A DNA stretch of 6,314 nucleotides from an uncultured Oxalobacter sp. (GTDB lineage Bacteria; Pseudomonadota; Gammaproteobacteria; Burkholderiales; Burkholderiaceae_D): contig CALGGD010000172.1 in assembly GCA_937916185.1 (NCBI GenBank), positions 1 to 6,314 on the forward strand. Reading direction: 5' to 3'. The notes below the pieces were generated by a model, which searched no databases, was not told the DNA's origin, and saw only the letters and a list, made by a program, of their open reading frames with translations. Positions 1 to 6,127 of this stretch are shown piece after piece. Position 1 is the stretch's first letter. Every line of letters begins with the position of its first letter. The position numbers and the translations under genes are program-made.

Positions 1-103
1 AAAAGTCCCGAAAATCCGATAAACAGCTTAAATTTTACATTCTCAGCTCCGGGCTTAAGCGCAAAAAATACCGAAAAACACAACAAAATCAGGATTTCAG
101 GAT

Positions 104-146
104 AATTTCGGCAGATTTACAGAATAAATTGAAATCTGCCGAAGTT
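104..146. terminator. Long inverted repeat, possible terminator of an upstream gene
   Basis: TTCGGCAGATTT (107-118) is perfectly complementary to AAATCTGCCGAA (132-143), around a 13-base loop. The stem extends outward by one T-G wobble (106/144) and two A-T pairs (105/145, 104/146), giving about 15 base pairs. On the + strand, four T residues (145-148) overlap and follow the stem, so it could terminate a + strand gene lying left of the window. The T-run is short, so an operator or processing hairpin is also possible. Confidence 0.45.
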
Positions 147-184
147 TTGATGGGCGCAAATCCTCTATTTGAGAAAAATTTTCT

Positions 185-209
185 GGATGCGGGTTCAGCT
201 CCCGCCGCC
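185..209 (+). other. tmRNA 3'-end-like T-arm fragment (possible att remnant)
   Basis: The 18 bases GCGGGTTCAGCTCCCGCC (189-206) form a T-arm: a 5 bp stem GCGGG/CCCGC around the 7-base loop TTCAGCT. From memory, the 3' end of ssrA in E. coli has the same 18 bases with one difference (A for G at the fifth loop position), preceded by GGAC where this has GGAT. The likeness ends after GCC (207-209), so no acceptor strand or CCA follows. I found no tag-peptide frame or 5' partner, so this is not an intact gene. The 3' end of ssrA is a common integrase target, so a decayed attachment site is one reading. A chance hairpin is the alternative. Confidence 0.35.
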
Positions 210-288
210 GTAATTGAATCCGGGAATTTACCCAAAGCCCTTTTCTTTAAGTGGGTTGCATTGTATGTTGTCAGCATTGCGGAAACAG

Positions 289-1716
289 ATGCCAGAAAGC
301 CAAACGATGACAGCAGACCAGAAGACACCGCCGGGATTGCAGGTTTTCCTTGACAGGATCAAGGGCGTATTGGCGCAGGATGTCATTGAGCTGGATCTGA
401 GCGCCACGCCTTTTGATGATTTAGCGCCGGTGAAGGCACTGGTCAACCTGGAGAAACTGGATATCAGCAAGAGCAAAGTTGTTGATATTTCCCCGCTGGA
501 AACGCTGGTGCAGCTCAAGGAGCTGGATGTCAGTGAGACGGTCATTACGGAAGCCGGTTCACTTGCGAGGCTGAAAAACCTGAAAAAGCTGAATCTCAAG
601 GGAACCCAAATTCGGAAGGTTTCCGCCTTGTCGGATCTGGCGGAGTTGGAGATGCTGGATCTCAGCGGTACGGAGATTTCCAACCTTTCTCCCTTGGAAG
701 GCCTGAGAAACCTGAAAGCTGTCGATTTACGGGGAACCAAAGTCAAGAAAATCGCACCGCTGGCTGCATCATGTGCCTGTCTGGAAGAACTGGATATCCA
801 GGGGACACGGGTCAAGGATATTTCCCTGCTCTCCTGGCTGAGGAACCTGAAAGCACTGAATATCAGTGAAACGGATATCTTGGACATCTTCCCTTTGAGG
901 ACGCTGACCGATCTGGAAAGATTCGATGCGCATCAGACAGCCATTGCGGATATTTCCGTCTTGCGGTCGCTGAACCGGTTGACAGAGCTTGATATCCGGC
1001 AGACACGGGTGACTGATGTCACACCGGTGGCATCGTTGGTCAATCTCAAAAAACTGTACCTTTCAAGGATTGATGACCTTTCGCTGCTGAAACCGTTGGT
1101 CAACCTGGAAAGGCTGGATCTGAGTGATACGGATATTCCTGACCTGTCGCCACTCTTGCATCTGACCAATCTGGCGGAACTCAGTCTGAGGAATACCCCC
1201 GTTTCTGATATCGTTGCCATCACCGCATTCAAGCATCTGAAGAAACTGGATATCTGGAATACCAGGGTCACGGATTTTGCGCCTTTGAGACAGATGAAGA
1301 CCTTGGAGGTGCTGAACATTGGCAGAACCGCCATCACAGACCTTTCGCCACTCAGGGCGTTGCGTGGTTTGAAAGAACTGACGCTCTGGAATACGGCTGT
1401 CACGAACCTTCAGCCGTTGGCATCATTGAAGTCTCTGGAAAGGCTGAATCTCCGGGATACCCGGATATCGGACCTTTCTGCCTTGGAACAGCTTGAGAAT
1501 CTGAGGGAGCTCAATATCGGTTATACCAATGTGATGTACCTGAATCCCCTTGAGAAGCTTTATGCCTTGGAAAAACTGGATATCCGGGATACCTATGTCA
1601 AGAATATTTCGCCCCTGTCTTCCCTTGAGCGTCTGAGGGAACTGATCCTGATTGATTCCAAGGTGGAGAACCTGGCGCCTTTGAGACGCCTGAAGCTTCT
1701 GCGGGTCAAGCTGTAA
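289..1716 (+). CDS. Leucine-rich-repeat protein (22-residue repeats)
   Basis: This protein of about 475 residues is almost all repeat. After a short N-terminal segment (1-30) and a partial repeat (31-48) come 19 consecutive units (49-465) and a ten-residue end, RRLKLLRVKL. The consensus is LxxLxxLxxLdlxxTxIxdlsPL, with 22 residues per unit as in internalin/SDS22-type repeats. Such folds are curved solenoids that usually bind proteins; no enzymatic domain is present. The position that is Asn in many such proteins is Thr in 16 units and Ser in two. Unit 6 has 23 residues and unit 10 only 20. I see no signal peptide, lipobox, transmembrane segment or wall-anchoring motif, so a cytoplasmic location or non-classical export is inferred. 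The start is uncertain: ATG 289 has a weak GGA five bases upstream, and ATG 265, ATG 307 and TTG 214 remain possible. The partner is unknown. Confidence 0.85.
   Translation: MPESQTMTADQKTPPGLQVFLDRIKGVLAQDVIELDLSATPFDDLAPVKALVNLEKLDISKSKVVDISPLETLVQLKELDVSETVITEAGSLARLKNLKKLNLKGTQIRKVSALSDLAELEMLDLSGTEISNLSPLEGLRNLKAVDLRGTKVKKIAPLAASCACLEELDIQGTRVKDISLLSWLRNLKALNISETDILDIFPLRTLTDLERFDAHQTAIADISVLRSLNRLTELDIRQTRVTDVTPVASLVNLKKLYLSRIDDLSLLKPLVNLERLDLSDTDIPDLSPLLHLTNLAELSLRNTPVSDIVAITAFKHLKKLDIWNTRVTDFAPLRQMKTLEVLNIGRTAITDLSPLRALRGLKELTLWNTAVTNLQPLASLKSLERLNLRDTRISDLSALEQLENLRELNIGYTNVMYLNPLEKLYALEKLDIRDTYVKNISPLSSLERLRELILIDSKVENLAPLRRLKLLRVKL
433..1683 (+). repeat. 66-bp tandem coding repeats (19 LRR units)
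   Basis: The repeat protein is encoded by 19 head-to-tail units of about 66 bp. They are diverged at the DNA level but keep recurring strings such as AACCTG, CTGGAT and GATATT in phase. Two units break the period. Unit 6 (763-831) is one codon longer, and unit 10 (1030-1089) is two codons shorter and lacks the conserved Thr position. Divergence between units suggests old duplications under selection for the solenoid fold rather than recent expansion. Confidence 0.85.
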
Positions 1717-1761
1717 CGGCAGAAGGGCTTGGCGCAGAAGAAGACAGACACCCTCTCCCTT

Positions 1762-1796
1762 CTGCTGGTTTTATGGGAGACCCACAAAACCAGCAG
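1762..1796. terminator. Hairpin between convergent genes, no U-tract
   Basis: CTGCTGGTTTT (1762-1772) pairs perfectly with AAAACCAGCAG (1786-1796). After one mismatch the stem continues with TGGG/CCCA around the loop AGA. The hairpin lies 46 bases after the stop of the repeat protein and 25 bases beyond the stop of the convergent secreted-protein gene, where a shared transcription terminator is expected. Neither strand has a T-run after the stem, so it is not a classical intrinsic terminator. It may instead protect 3' ends or act with Rho. Confidence 0.55.
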
Positions 1797-1820
1797 TGGT
1801 CTGGGGTCATCAGCCAGTCA

Positions 1821-2231
1821 TCACAGTTTTGCGTCAATACTGGTCTGGCCGGTGTACTGGAAGGTCTTCTGCTTGTTGGTCTTGTTGACGTATTTGTAAA
1901 CAACGATAGACCTTGTCTTGGCGGGGATACGGTCGCTGTAATACCCTTTGTCATCTGTCATACCGTATTTCCGGTAAGCATCATCACTCCGGACATCACC
2001 GGTCGGTGCCAGTTTCGTGTCTGAAACGAAGATATGCGCATAAGGAGCCGACTTGATGGTGACGGTGATTCCTTGACCCAGTGCGCTGCCACCGGAGCTG
2101 CCGGTCTTGTCTTTGGGCTGAACAACAGCATTCACAACACCCCCCAGGTCAAATGCATGGGCTGCTGTGGCGCAGAGCCCGAAAGAAAGCGCAGAGAAAG
2201 CCGCCATGGCAAGGGTTGATCTGAGTTTCAT
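1821..2231 (-). CDS. Small secreted protein of unknown function
   Basis: I do not recognise the family. The product has 136 residues. The start is well supported: GAGG (2239-2242 on the + strand coordinates) lies seven bases before the ATG, and translation begins directly with a signal peptide, MKLRSTLAMAAFSALSFGLC followed by ATAAHA. Cleavage is expected after residue 26 (AHA|FD). C20 is preceded by Leu, so it is not a lipobox. The mature part of about 110 residues starts with a Gly/Ser-rich stretch (29-53). A polar, Tyr- and Lys-rich segment follows, with apparent beta-strand patches at ITVTIKSAPYAHIFVS (55-70) and RSIVVYKYV (107-115). No catalytic motif or cysteine pair is visible. It is probably periplasmic or exported. 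It is convergent with the LRR gene and divergent from the zinc-ribbon gene. The open frame continues 22 codons upstream, but that extension has no export sense. Confidence 0.8.
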   Translation of the reverse strand: MKLRSTLAMAAFSALSFGLCATAAHAFDLGGVVNAVVQPKDKTGSSGGSALGQGITVTIKSAPYAHIFVSDTKLAPTGDVRSDDAYRKYGMTDDKGYYSDRIPAKTRSIVVYKYVNKTNKQKTFQYTGQTSIDAKL

Positions 2232-2296
2232 AATGCCCCCTCTTTGTTGATTGAACATATTTTGATGATAACAGCTATTGCAGACCTTATCATACA

Positions 2297-2310
2297 CTTG
2301 TAATCACAAG
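2297..2310. promoter_or_regulatory. Palindrome in a divergent promoter region
   Basis: CTTGT (2297-2301) and ACAAG (2306-2310) form a perfect 5+5 dyad around AATC. The site lies between two divergent genes, about 65 bases upstream of the secreted-protein start and 92 bases upstream of the zinc-ribbon start. The size and symmetry suit a dimeric repressor or activator site, but a single short palindrome could arise by chance. Confidence 0.25.
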
Positions 2311-2363
2311 GAATTTCTAGGGAAGAGTCCAGATGAATTTCCAATAAAAGGCTTGCTTGCCGT

Positions 2364-2369
2364 TATAAT
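2364..2369 (+). promoter_or_regulatory. Candidate -10 box (TATAAT) of the zinc-ribbon gene
   Basis: An exact TATAAT lies 33 bases before the ATG at 2403 and would give a leader of about 26 bases. No good -35 box sits at normal spacing: the hexamer 17 bases upstream is CCAATA. The promoter may therefore be weak or depend on an activator. The GAGG ribosome binding site (2394-2397) is five bases before the start codon. Confidence 0.4.
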
Positions 2370-2402
2370 GAGATATTCCCAACTTTCTGATGCGAGGAAA
2401 AA

Positions 2403-3209
2403 ATGGCTGATTCTACCTGTCCATCCTGTGGGGCACCGATATCTGGTTCCGTTTCCACCTGTCCTTTCTGCAACGGCCCGATTGCACGTTCCCAACCGGC
2501 TTCTTCACAACCCAGCAGACCGGTGATGTCCGATGAAGATGCGGATGATGCGCAGTTCGGCAATAACCCTGTCCAGAACCAGCCGTTTGAACAGGAACCG
2601 GTGATGGAGCAGGAAGAGGCCTATCAGCCCCAGCCCCAGCCTCAACGCAGCCGTACCAAGCTGTGGATCATCATTGCGGTGATTGTCATCATCGCTATCC
2701 TCATGTACAGCTGCAGCGGCAGTGATGATGGCAAGGCGCCGAAACCGGCAAAATCCGTGGCGACACAGACGAATACCGCCAAGACCAATGGGCAGCCTGT
2801 TGTTGTTTCCACCGGACTGGATGGCAACCAGACAGCAGCTGCTGGCAATATGAATGTCAATCAGCTTTATGCATCCATGAAGCAGAAGATGGCATTGGCG
2901 CAGAGACGTTATACCCAGGCATGGAACAAAGTGCCGGTGGAATACCGCAGCACAGCACAGCAGTCCATCAGTACGCTGCCGAAACAGGTGGATGCGAAAT
3001 GCAAGACCTTGGCAAGGCAGTACATGACGCCAGGACAGGACACAGAGCGCCGGGCGATTTACCTGAAGTGCAACATGGATCATCTGAACGTGCTGAACAG
3101 CGCGATTGAACGCTATGCACAGGATGTCCGTAACGGCAGCGCAGGTGATTTCCTGAACTATGCCAACCCGCAGGGACTGTTGAACGCAAACTGGACATAC
3201 CCCCGCTGA
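2403..3209 (+). CDS. Zinc-ribbon, single-pass membrane protein with LprI/DUF1311-like C-terminus
   Basis: The product has 268 residues. It starts with a zinc ribbon of two CxxC knuckles (C6/C9 and C20/C23). A low-complexity acidic, Pro/Gln-rich linker (about 27-82, with QPQPQPQ near its end) follows, then basic residues RSRTK and one transmembrane helix (about 87-103). A second polar linker (104-150) leads to a mostly helical C-terminal domain (151-268). The positive charges before the helix predict zinc ribbon inside and C-terminal domain in the periplasm. That domain contains LAQRRYTQAWNKVP, then C200 and C223, and a closing helix. This pattern resembles the lysozyme-inhibitor LprI/DUF1311 group, where two cysteines form a disulfide; the likeness is by eye and tentative. 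A GAGG five bases before the ATG supports the start. It is followed by a strong terminator and divergent from the small secreted protein. Its role is unknown; envelope sensing or inhibition of a wall-degrading enzyme is speculation. Confidence 0.85.
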   Translation: MADSTCPSCGAPISGSVSTCPFCNGPIARSQPASSQPSRPVMSDEDADDAQFGNNPVQNQPFEQEPVMEQEEAYQPQPQPQRSRTKLWIIIAVIVIIAILMYSCSGSDDGKAPKPAKSVATQTNTAKTNGQPVVVSTGLDGNQTAAAGNMNVNQLYASMKQKMALAQRRYTQAWNKVPVEYRSTAQQSISTLPKQVDAKCKTLARQYMTPGQDTERRAIYLKCNMDHLNVLNSAIERYAQDVRNGSAGDFLNYANPQGLLNANWTYPR

Positions 3210-3231
3210 TGGCAGCCAGTTGATTCTGCAG

Positions 3232-3265
3232 AAAAAATCCCCAGATGGGCGTCTGGGGATTTTTT
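3232..3265. terminator. Bidirectional intrinsic terminator
   Basis: AAAAAATCCCCAGA (3232-3245) pairs perfectly with its complement at 3252-3265 around the loop TGGGCG, giving a 14 bp stem. Six T residues end it on the + strand, and the matching A-run gives six T on the minus strand. It lies 22 bases after the zinc-ribbon stop and 25 bases beyond the isomerase stop, so it serves both convergent genes. Confidence 0.93.
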
Positions 3266-3290
3266 ATCGGCCTATGAAAAAGATGCTGGG

Positions 3291-4058
3291 TTATTCAACC
3301 TTGGCTTTTTCACGCAGGCCACGGGCATACTGGGCAAGTTTTGCCTGTTCCATTTCGGCCTTGAAACGGGGTTTCATCTGGTCATAGGTCGGCAGTGCCT
3401 TGGAATCGACCAGCTTGATGACATGGAAGCCGAAAGGAGACTGGACTGGAGCCTTCGTTGTCTGTCCCTTGCCCAATGCCATGACGGCATCGGCAAATGG
3501 TTTGACGTAACCGGTGGCAGGGGACCAGCCCAGGTCACCGCCATTGGCCTTGGAACCATCCAGGGACTTGGAGGAAGCCAGTTTCTCGAAATTGCCACCC
3601 TTGCCCAGCTGGCTGATGATGTCTTTGGCTTCAGCCTCGGTCTTAACCAGGATATGTTTGGCGTGGTACTGTTTGCCTTTGTTGGCGGCAGACCACTGGT
3701 CATACTGAGCCTTGACATCTTTGTCGGAAACAGGGTTCTTCTTGAGATAATCCTGCGCCAGGGACTGTTTCAGCATGCCACGGCGTGTTGCATCAAGCTG
3801 GTTCTTGAATTCTGTGGTATTTGCAATCCCCTGTTTTTCTGCTTCCTGCACCATGACTTCATCCATGATGAGTTCTTCACGGATGCCTTTACGGAGTTCA
3901 GGGGAATCCTTTGCTCCACGGGCGACAAAGTTTTTGACAATGGCATCAGACCTTGATTCAGGGATGCCTTTCCCGTTGACGGTTGCAATATCTTTTGCGG
4001 AAGCCGTGACAGACATCAAAGCGACGGCGAGGACGCCGAGAACAAATGATTTTTTCAT
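3291..4058 (-). CDS. Periplasmic parvulin-type peptidyl-prolyl cis-trans isomerase
   Basis: The enzyme catalyses cis-trans isomerisation of Xaa-Pro bonds in exported proteins and probably also acts as a chaperone in the periplasm. It has 255 residues. A signal peptide, MKKSFVLGVLAVALMSVTASA, covers 1-21. A helical N-terminal region (22-128), as in SurA/PrsA-type chaperones, precedes one parvulin domain (about 131-218). Domain hallmarks are YHAKHILVK (131-139, with the conserved His pair), GGNFEKLAS, NGGDLGW (172-178), VKPFADAV and SPFGFHVIKL (207-216). A helical tail of about 35 residues ends the protein. Size and order match the single-domain Par27 type of Burkholderiales rather than two-domain SurA. 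The ATG is chosen because it begins the signal peptide; the nearest Shine-Dalgarno-like AGGA is 15 bases upstream, so initiation may be modest. The frame extends about 110 codons further upstream but is not coding-like. It is divergent from the solute-binding protein gene. Confidence 0.95.
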   Translation of the reverse strand: MKKSFVLGVLAVALMSVTASAKDIATVNGKGIPESRSDAIVKNFVARGAKDSPELRKGIREELIMDEVMVQEAEKQGIANTTEFKNQLDATRRGMLKQSLAQDYLKKNPVSDKDVKAQYDQWSAANKGKQYHAKHILVKTEAEAKDIISQLGKGGNFEKLASSKSLDGSKANGGDLGWSPATGYVKPFADAVMALGKGQTTKAPVQSPFGFHVIKLVDSKALPTYDQMKPRFKAEMEQAKLAQYARGLREKAKVE

Positions 4059-4235
4059 GATGAGATTAAGAGTTCCTGTTGAAAAAAGCCAAATATACAA
4101 TGAAATGGTCAGGATTTCCTGTTTTTTTTCAGAAAGTTTCAATTTCCAGTGCCCAAGAAGCACAATTACGGTATCTTTCGGTTGGGTAGCCCTTTTTTTA
4201 TGTTTTGCCCAGAAGGGACTCCTGGCGTCTGATAA

Positions 4236-4260
4236 TTGACAGGGTTGACCTGGTTTGACA
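4236..4260 (+). promoter_or_regulatory. Three TTGAC direct repeats before the solute-binding protein gene
   Basis: TTGAC occurs at 4236, 4245 and 4255, spaced 9 and 10 bases apart, which is nearly one helical turn, just before the ATG at 4267. The copies are too close to the start codon to be -35 boxes for this gene. They could be an operator overlapping the translation start. AGGG at 4241-4244, between the first two copies, is the only Shine-Dalgarno-like sequence. It is ten bases from an alternative TTG start at 4255. Confidence 0.3.
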
Positions 4261-4266
4261 ACAGCG

Positions 4267-6069
4267 ATGAGTTTGCAGAAAAAGATTTTCCGTTTTCTCT
4301 TGGTTCTCGGCATTGCCTTGGGAACGATGCAGGGAGGGAACGCAGCCAACCCTGCTGATCCGGGCAAGGTGCTGCATACCGTTTTCACTGCACAGGAAAC
4401 AGGCTTTGATCCGGCGGTTGCCAGCGACCTCTATTCTTCCCAGGTCATCCGTTCCATCTGTGAGCCGTTGCTGACGTATGATTATCTGGCGCGCCCTGTC
4501 AGATTGGTGCCTGAGACGGCGGCATCATTGCCGGACATCTCAGCGGATGGGAAGACCTATACCATCACCGTCAGGAAAGGCATCTATTTTGCGGATGACC
4601 CGGCATTTGGCGGCAGGCGCCGTGAACTGGTGGCGGCGGATTATATCTATTCCCTCAAGCGGCTGATGGATCCTGCTGTGCGTTCCGCCTGGGGGTGGCT
4701 GATCCAGGGCAAGATTGTGGGATTGGATGCGTTGGCGGCAAAAGCGGCTAAGACAGGACGGTTTGACTATAAGGCGAAAGTGGCTGGGCTTGAACCGGTC
4801 AACCGCTACACATTCCGCATCCATCTGACCCGTCCTGACTACAGTATGCTGCATATCCTGGCGCATACCCCGACCGTGGCGGTGGCATGGGAAGTGGTGA
4901 ACCGTTACCGTGACCGCAATGGACAGGTGATGGCGAACCCGGTTGGAACCGGACCTTACCGTCTGGAAAGCTGGCGGCGTGGTTCCCAGATTGTTCTGAC
5001 GGCGAATCCTGCATATCGGGGATTCATCTGGGATTTCAAGGCAGGGGATGATCCGGACGACCAGCGGATTGCTGCTGAAATGCAGGGCAAGGCGATGCCG
5101 CAGATCGGCAGGGTGGTGATTGATGTGATTCCTGAAGACCAGTCCCGCTGGCTGGCATTCCAGAACCGTGAGATTGACGTGTTCAGTCTGGAAGGACCGT
5201 TGGCGCCCCGTGCCCTGTCAGAAGACGGTCAGCTGAAACCGGAGCTGGCTGAGCAGGGGGTACGGCTTTCCCGGTACGTTGAACCGGAACTGATCCAGTT
5301 CTATTTCAATATGCGTGATCCAGTCGTCGGTGGGCTGTCGAATGAGAAAATCGCCCTGCGCCGTGCCATCATCATGGCGCATAATGTGCAGGAAGAGATC
5401 GATGTGGTCTGGAACGGGCAGGCGGTCATGCTGCATTTCCCGATTCCACCGGGCGTGGCGGGTTATGATGGGTCCTATCAGGGCATCATCGGTTTTGAGC
5501 CGGATACCGCCAATGACCTGCTGGACCGTTATGGCTATGCCAAAGGTGCGGATGGCTGGCGCCGTCAACCCGATGGTTCCCCTTTGGTGATTGTGTTTTC
5601 AGCACGGGCAGATTCCACCGGTCAGCAGCAGTTGGAAATGTGGAAGCGGACTTTCGACAGTCTCAGCATCCAGATGCGCGAAGACCGCCGTCCTTTCCCT
5701 GACCTGCTCAAGGCGGAGAAACAGTGCCAGCTGATGATGCGGGAGATGGCCTGGATCGCCGATTACCCGGATGGCGGCAATTTCATGCAGCTGTTCTACG
5801 GGCCGCATATCGGTCAGAGCAACCATGGCTGTGTCAGCATCCCGCAGTTTGATGCGTTTTACGAAGAGGCCGCCATGCTGCCTGATGGAGAGGAACGCGA
5901 CCTGCTGTACCATAAGATGGCAAGGCTGCTTGAAGTCTATACACCGGCAGGCATGGGCTATGCGCATTACCGGAATATGTTGGTCCAGCCGTATGTCATG
6001 GGCTATAAAAAGCATCCGGTCATGCATCATGAATGGGTTTACAGTGATATTGATATGACCAAGAAATGA
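4267..6069 (+). CDS. ABC transporter solute-binding protein, family 5 (peptide/DppA-OppA type)
   Basis: This is the periplasmic receptor of an ABC importer, delivering a ligand to an inner-membrane permease. Family 5 members mostly bind peptides, though some bind nickel, sugars or other solutes. Counted from ATG 4267 it has 600 residues, within the family's usual 500-600. A signal peptide covers 1-26 (MSLQKKIFRFLLVLGIALGT, then MQGGNA). Family features are ICEPLLTYD (64-72), the DGKTYTITVRKGIYFADDP stretch (94-112), DYIYSLKRLMDP (125-136), and the signature NPVGTGPYRLESWRRG (224-239) followed by LTANPAYRG. Later come FNMRDP (347-352), ALRRAIIMAHN (363-373) and WIADYPDGGNFMQLFYGP (496-513). 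There is no lipobox. The start is uncertain: ATG 4267 lacks a close ribosome binding site, whereas TTG 4255 would have AGGG ten bases upstream and add four residues. No permease or ATPase gene is visible in the window, so the ligand cannot be inferred. The next gene starts 58 bases downstream with no terminator between, suggesting co-transcription. Confidence 0.95.
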   Translation: MSLQKKIFRFLLVLGIALGTMQGGNAANPADPGKVLHTVFTAQETGFDPAVASDLYSSQVIRSICEPLLTYDYLARPVRLVPETAASLPDISADGKTYTITVRKGIYFADDPAFGGRRRELVAADYIYSLKRLMDPAVRSAWGWLIQGKIVGLDALAAKAAKTGRFDYKAKVAGLEPVNRYTFRIHLTRPDYSMLHILAHTPTVAVAWEVVNRYRDRNGQVMANPVGTGPYRLESWRRGSQIVLTANPAYRGFIWDFKAGDDPDDQRIAAEMQGKAMPQIGRVVIDVIPEDQSRWLAFQNREIDVFSLEGPLAPRALSEDGQLKPELAEQGVRLSRYVEPELIQFYFNMRDPVVGGLSNEKIALRRAIIMAHNVQEEIDVVWNGQAVMLHFPIPPGVAGYDGSYQGIIGFEPDTANDLLDRYGYAKGADGWRRQPDGSPLVIVFSARADSTGQQQLEMWKRTFDSLSIQMREDRRPFPDLLKAEKQCQLMMREMAWIADYPDGGNFMQLFYGPHIGQSNHGCVSIPQFDAFYEEAAMLPDGEERDLLYHKMARLLEVYTPAGMGYAHYRNMLVQPYVMGYKKHPVMHHEWVYSDIDMTKK

Positions 6070-6127
6070 TGAAGTCTGTGCCGTATCAGGCTATCATTCT
6101 GATTTTCAAGATTGAGTGATTGAACAT

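Larger units (their letters stand above)
1..213. other. AT-rich non-coding left flank
   Basis: I see no convincing gene here. GC is about 35% over 1-180 (63 of 180 by hand count), well below the coding regions to the right. The short open frames that cross it lack a ribosome binding site and show no recognisable protein character. It contains a long hairpin at 104-146 and a tmRNA-like T-arm at 185-209, listed separately. The composition and these elements suggest an intergenic or formerly mobile stretch, which is inference. Confidence 0.5.

Noticed and set aside
141..213. Complete tRNA gene ending in the 185-209 T-arm
   Set aside because: The region upstream cannot be folded into acceptor, D and anticodon arms, and the 3' acceptor bases have no 5' complement at the right distance.
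214..288. N-terminal extension of the LRR protein to TTG 214 or ATG 265
   Set aside because: The extra residues show no signal peptide or repeat character and no good Shine-Dalgarno. ATG 265 cannot be fully excluded.
129..353. Open frame on the + strand overlapping the start of the LRR gene
   Set aside because: It starts at TTG, has no ribosome binding site, overlaps the LRR frame and runs through the tmRNA-like hairpin. It shows no protein-like character.
2248..2260. 13-base string TGATTGAACATAT repeated at 6117-6129
   Set aside because: One 13-base match between two places in 6.3 kb is close to chance expectation, and the two copies have opposite orientation relative to their genes.
2700..2720. 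Lipobox-like Cys (C104) just after the membrane helix of the zinc-ribbon protein
   Set aside because: It follows an internal helix, not an N-terminal signal peptide, and the preceding residues M-Y-S do not fit the lipobox consensus.
4112..4129. Small dyad followed by eight T, terminator-like
   Set aside because: The stem is only four or five pairs with almost no loop, and it lies between divergent promoters where no terminator is expected.
4059..4388. 110-codon upstream extension of the isomerase frame
   Set aside because: It would bury a clear signal peptide inside the protein and overlap the divergent solute-binding gene. The ATG at 4058 starts the signal peptide exactly.
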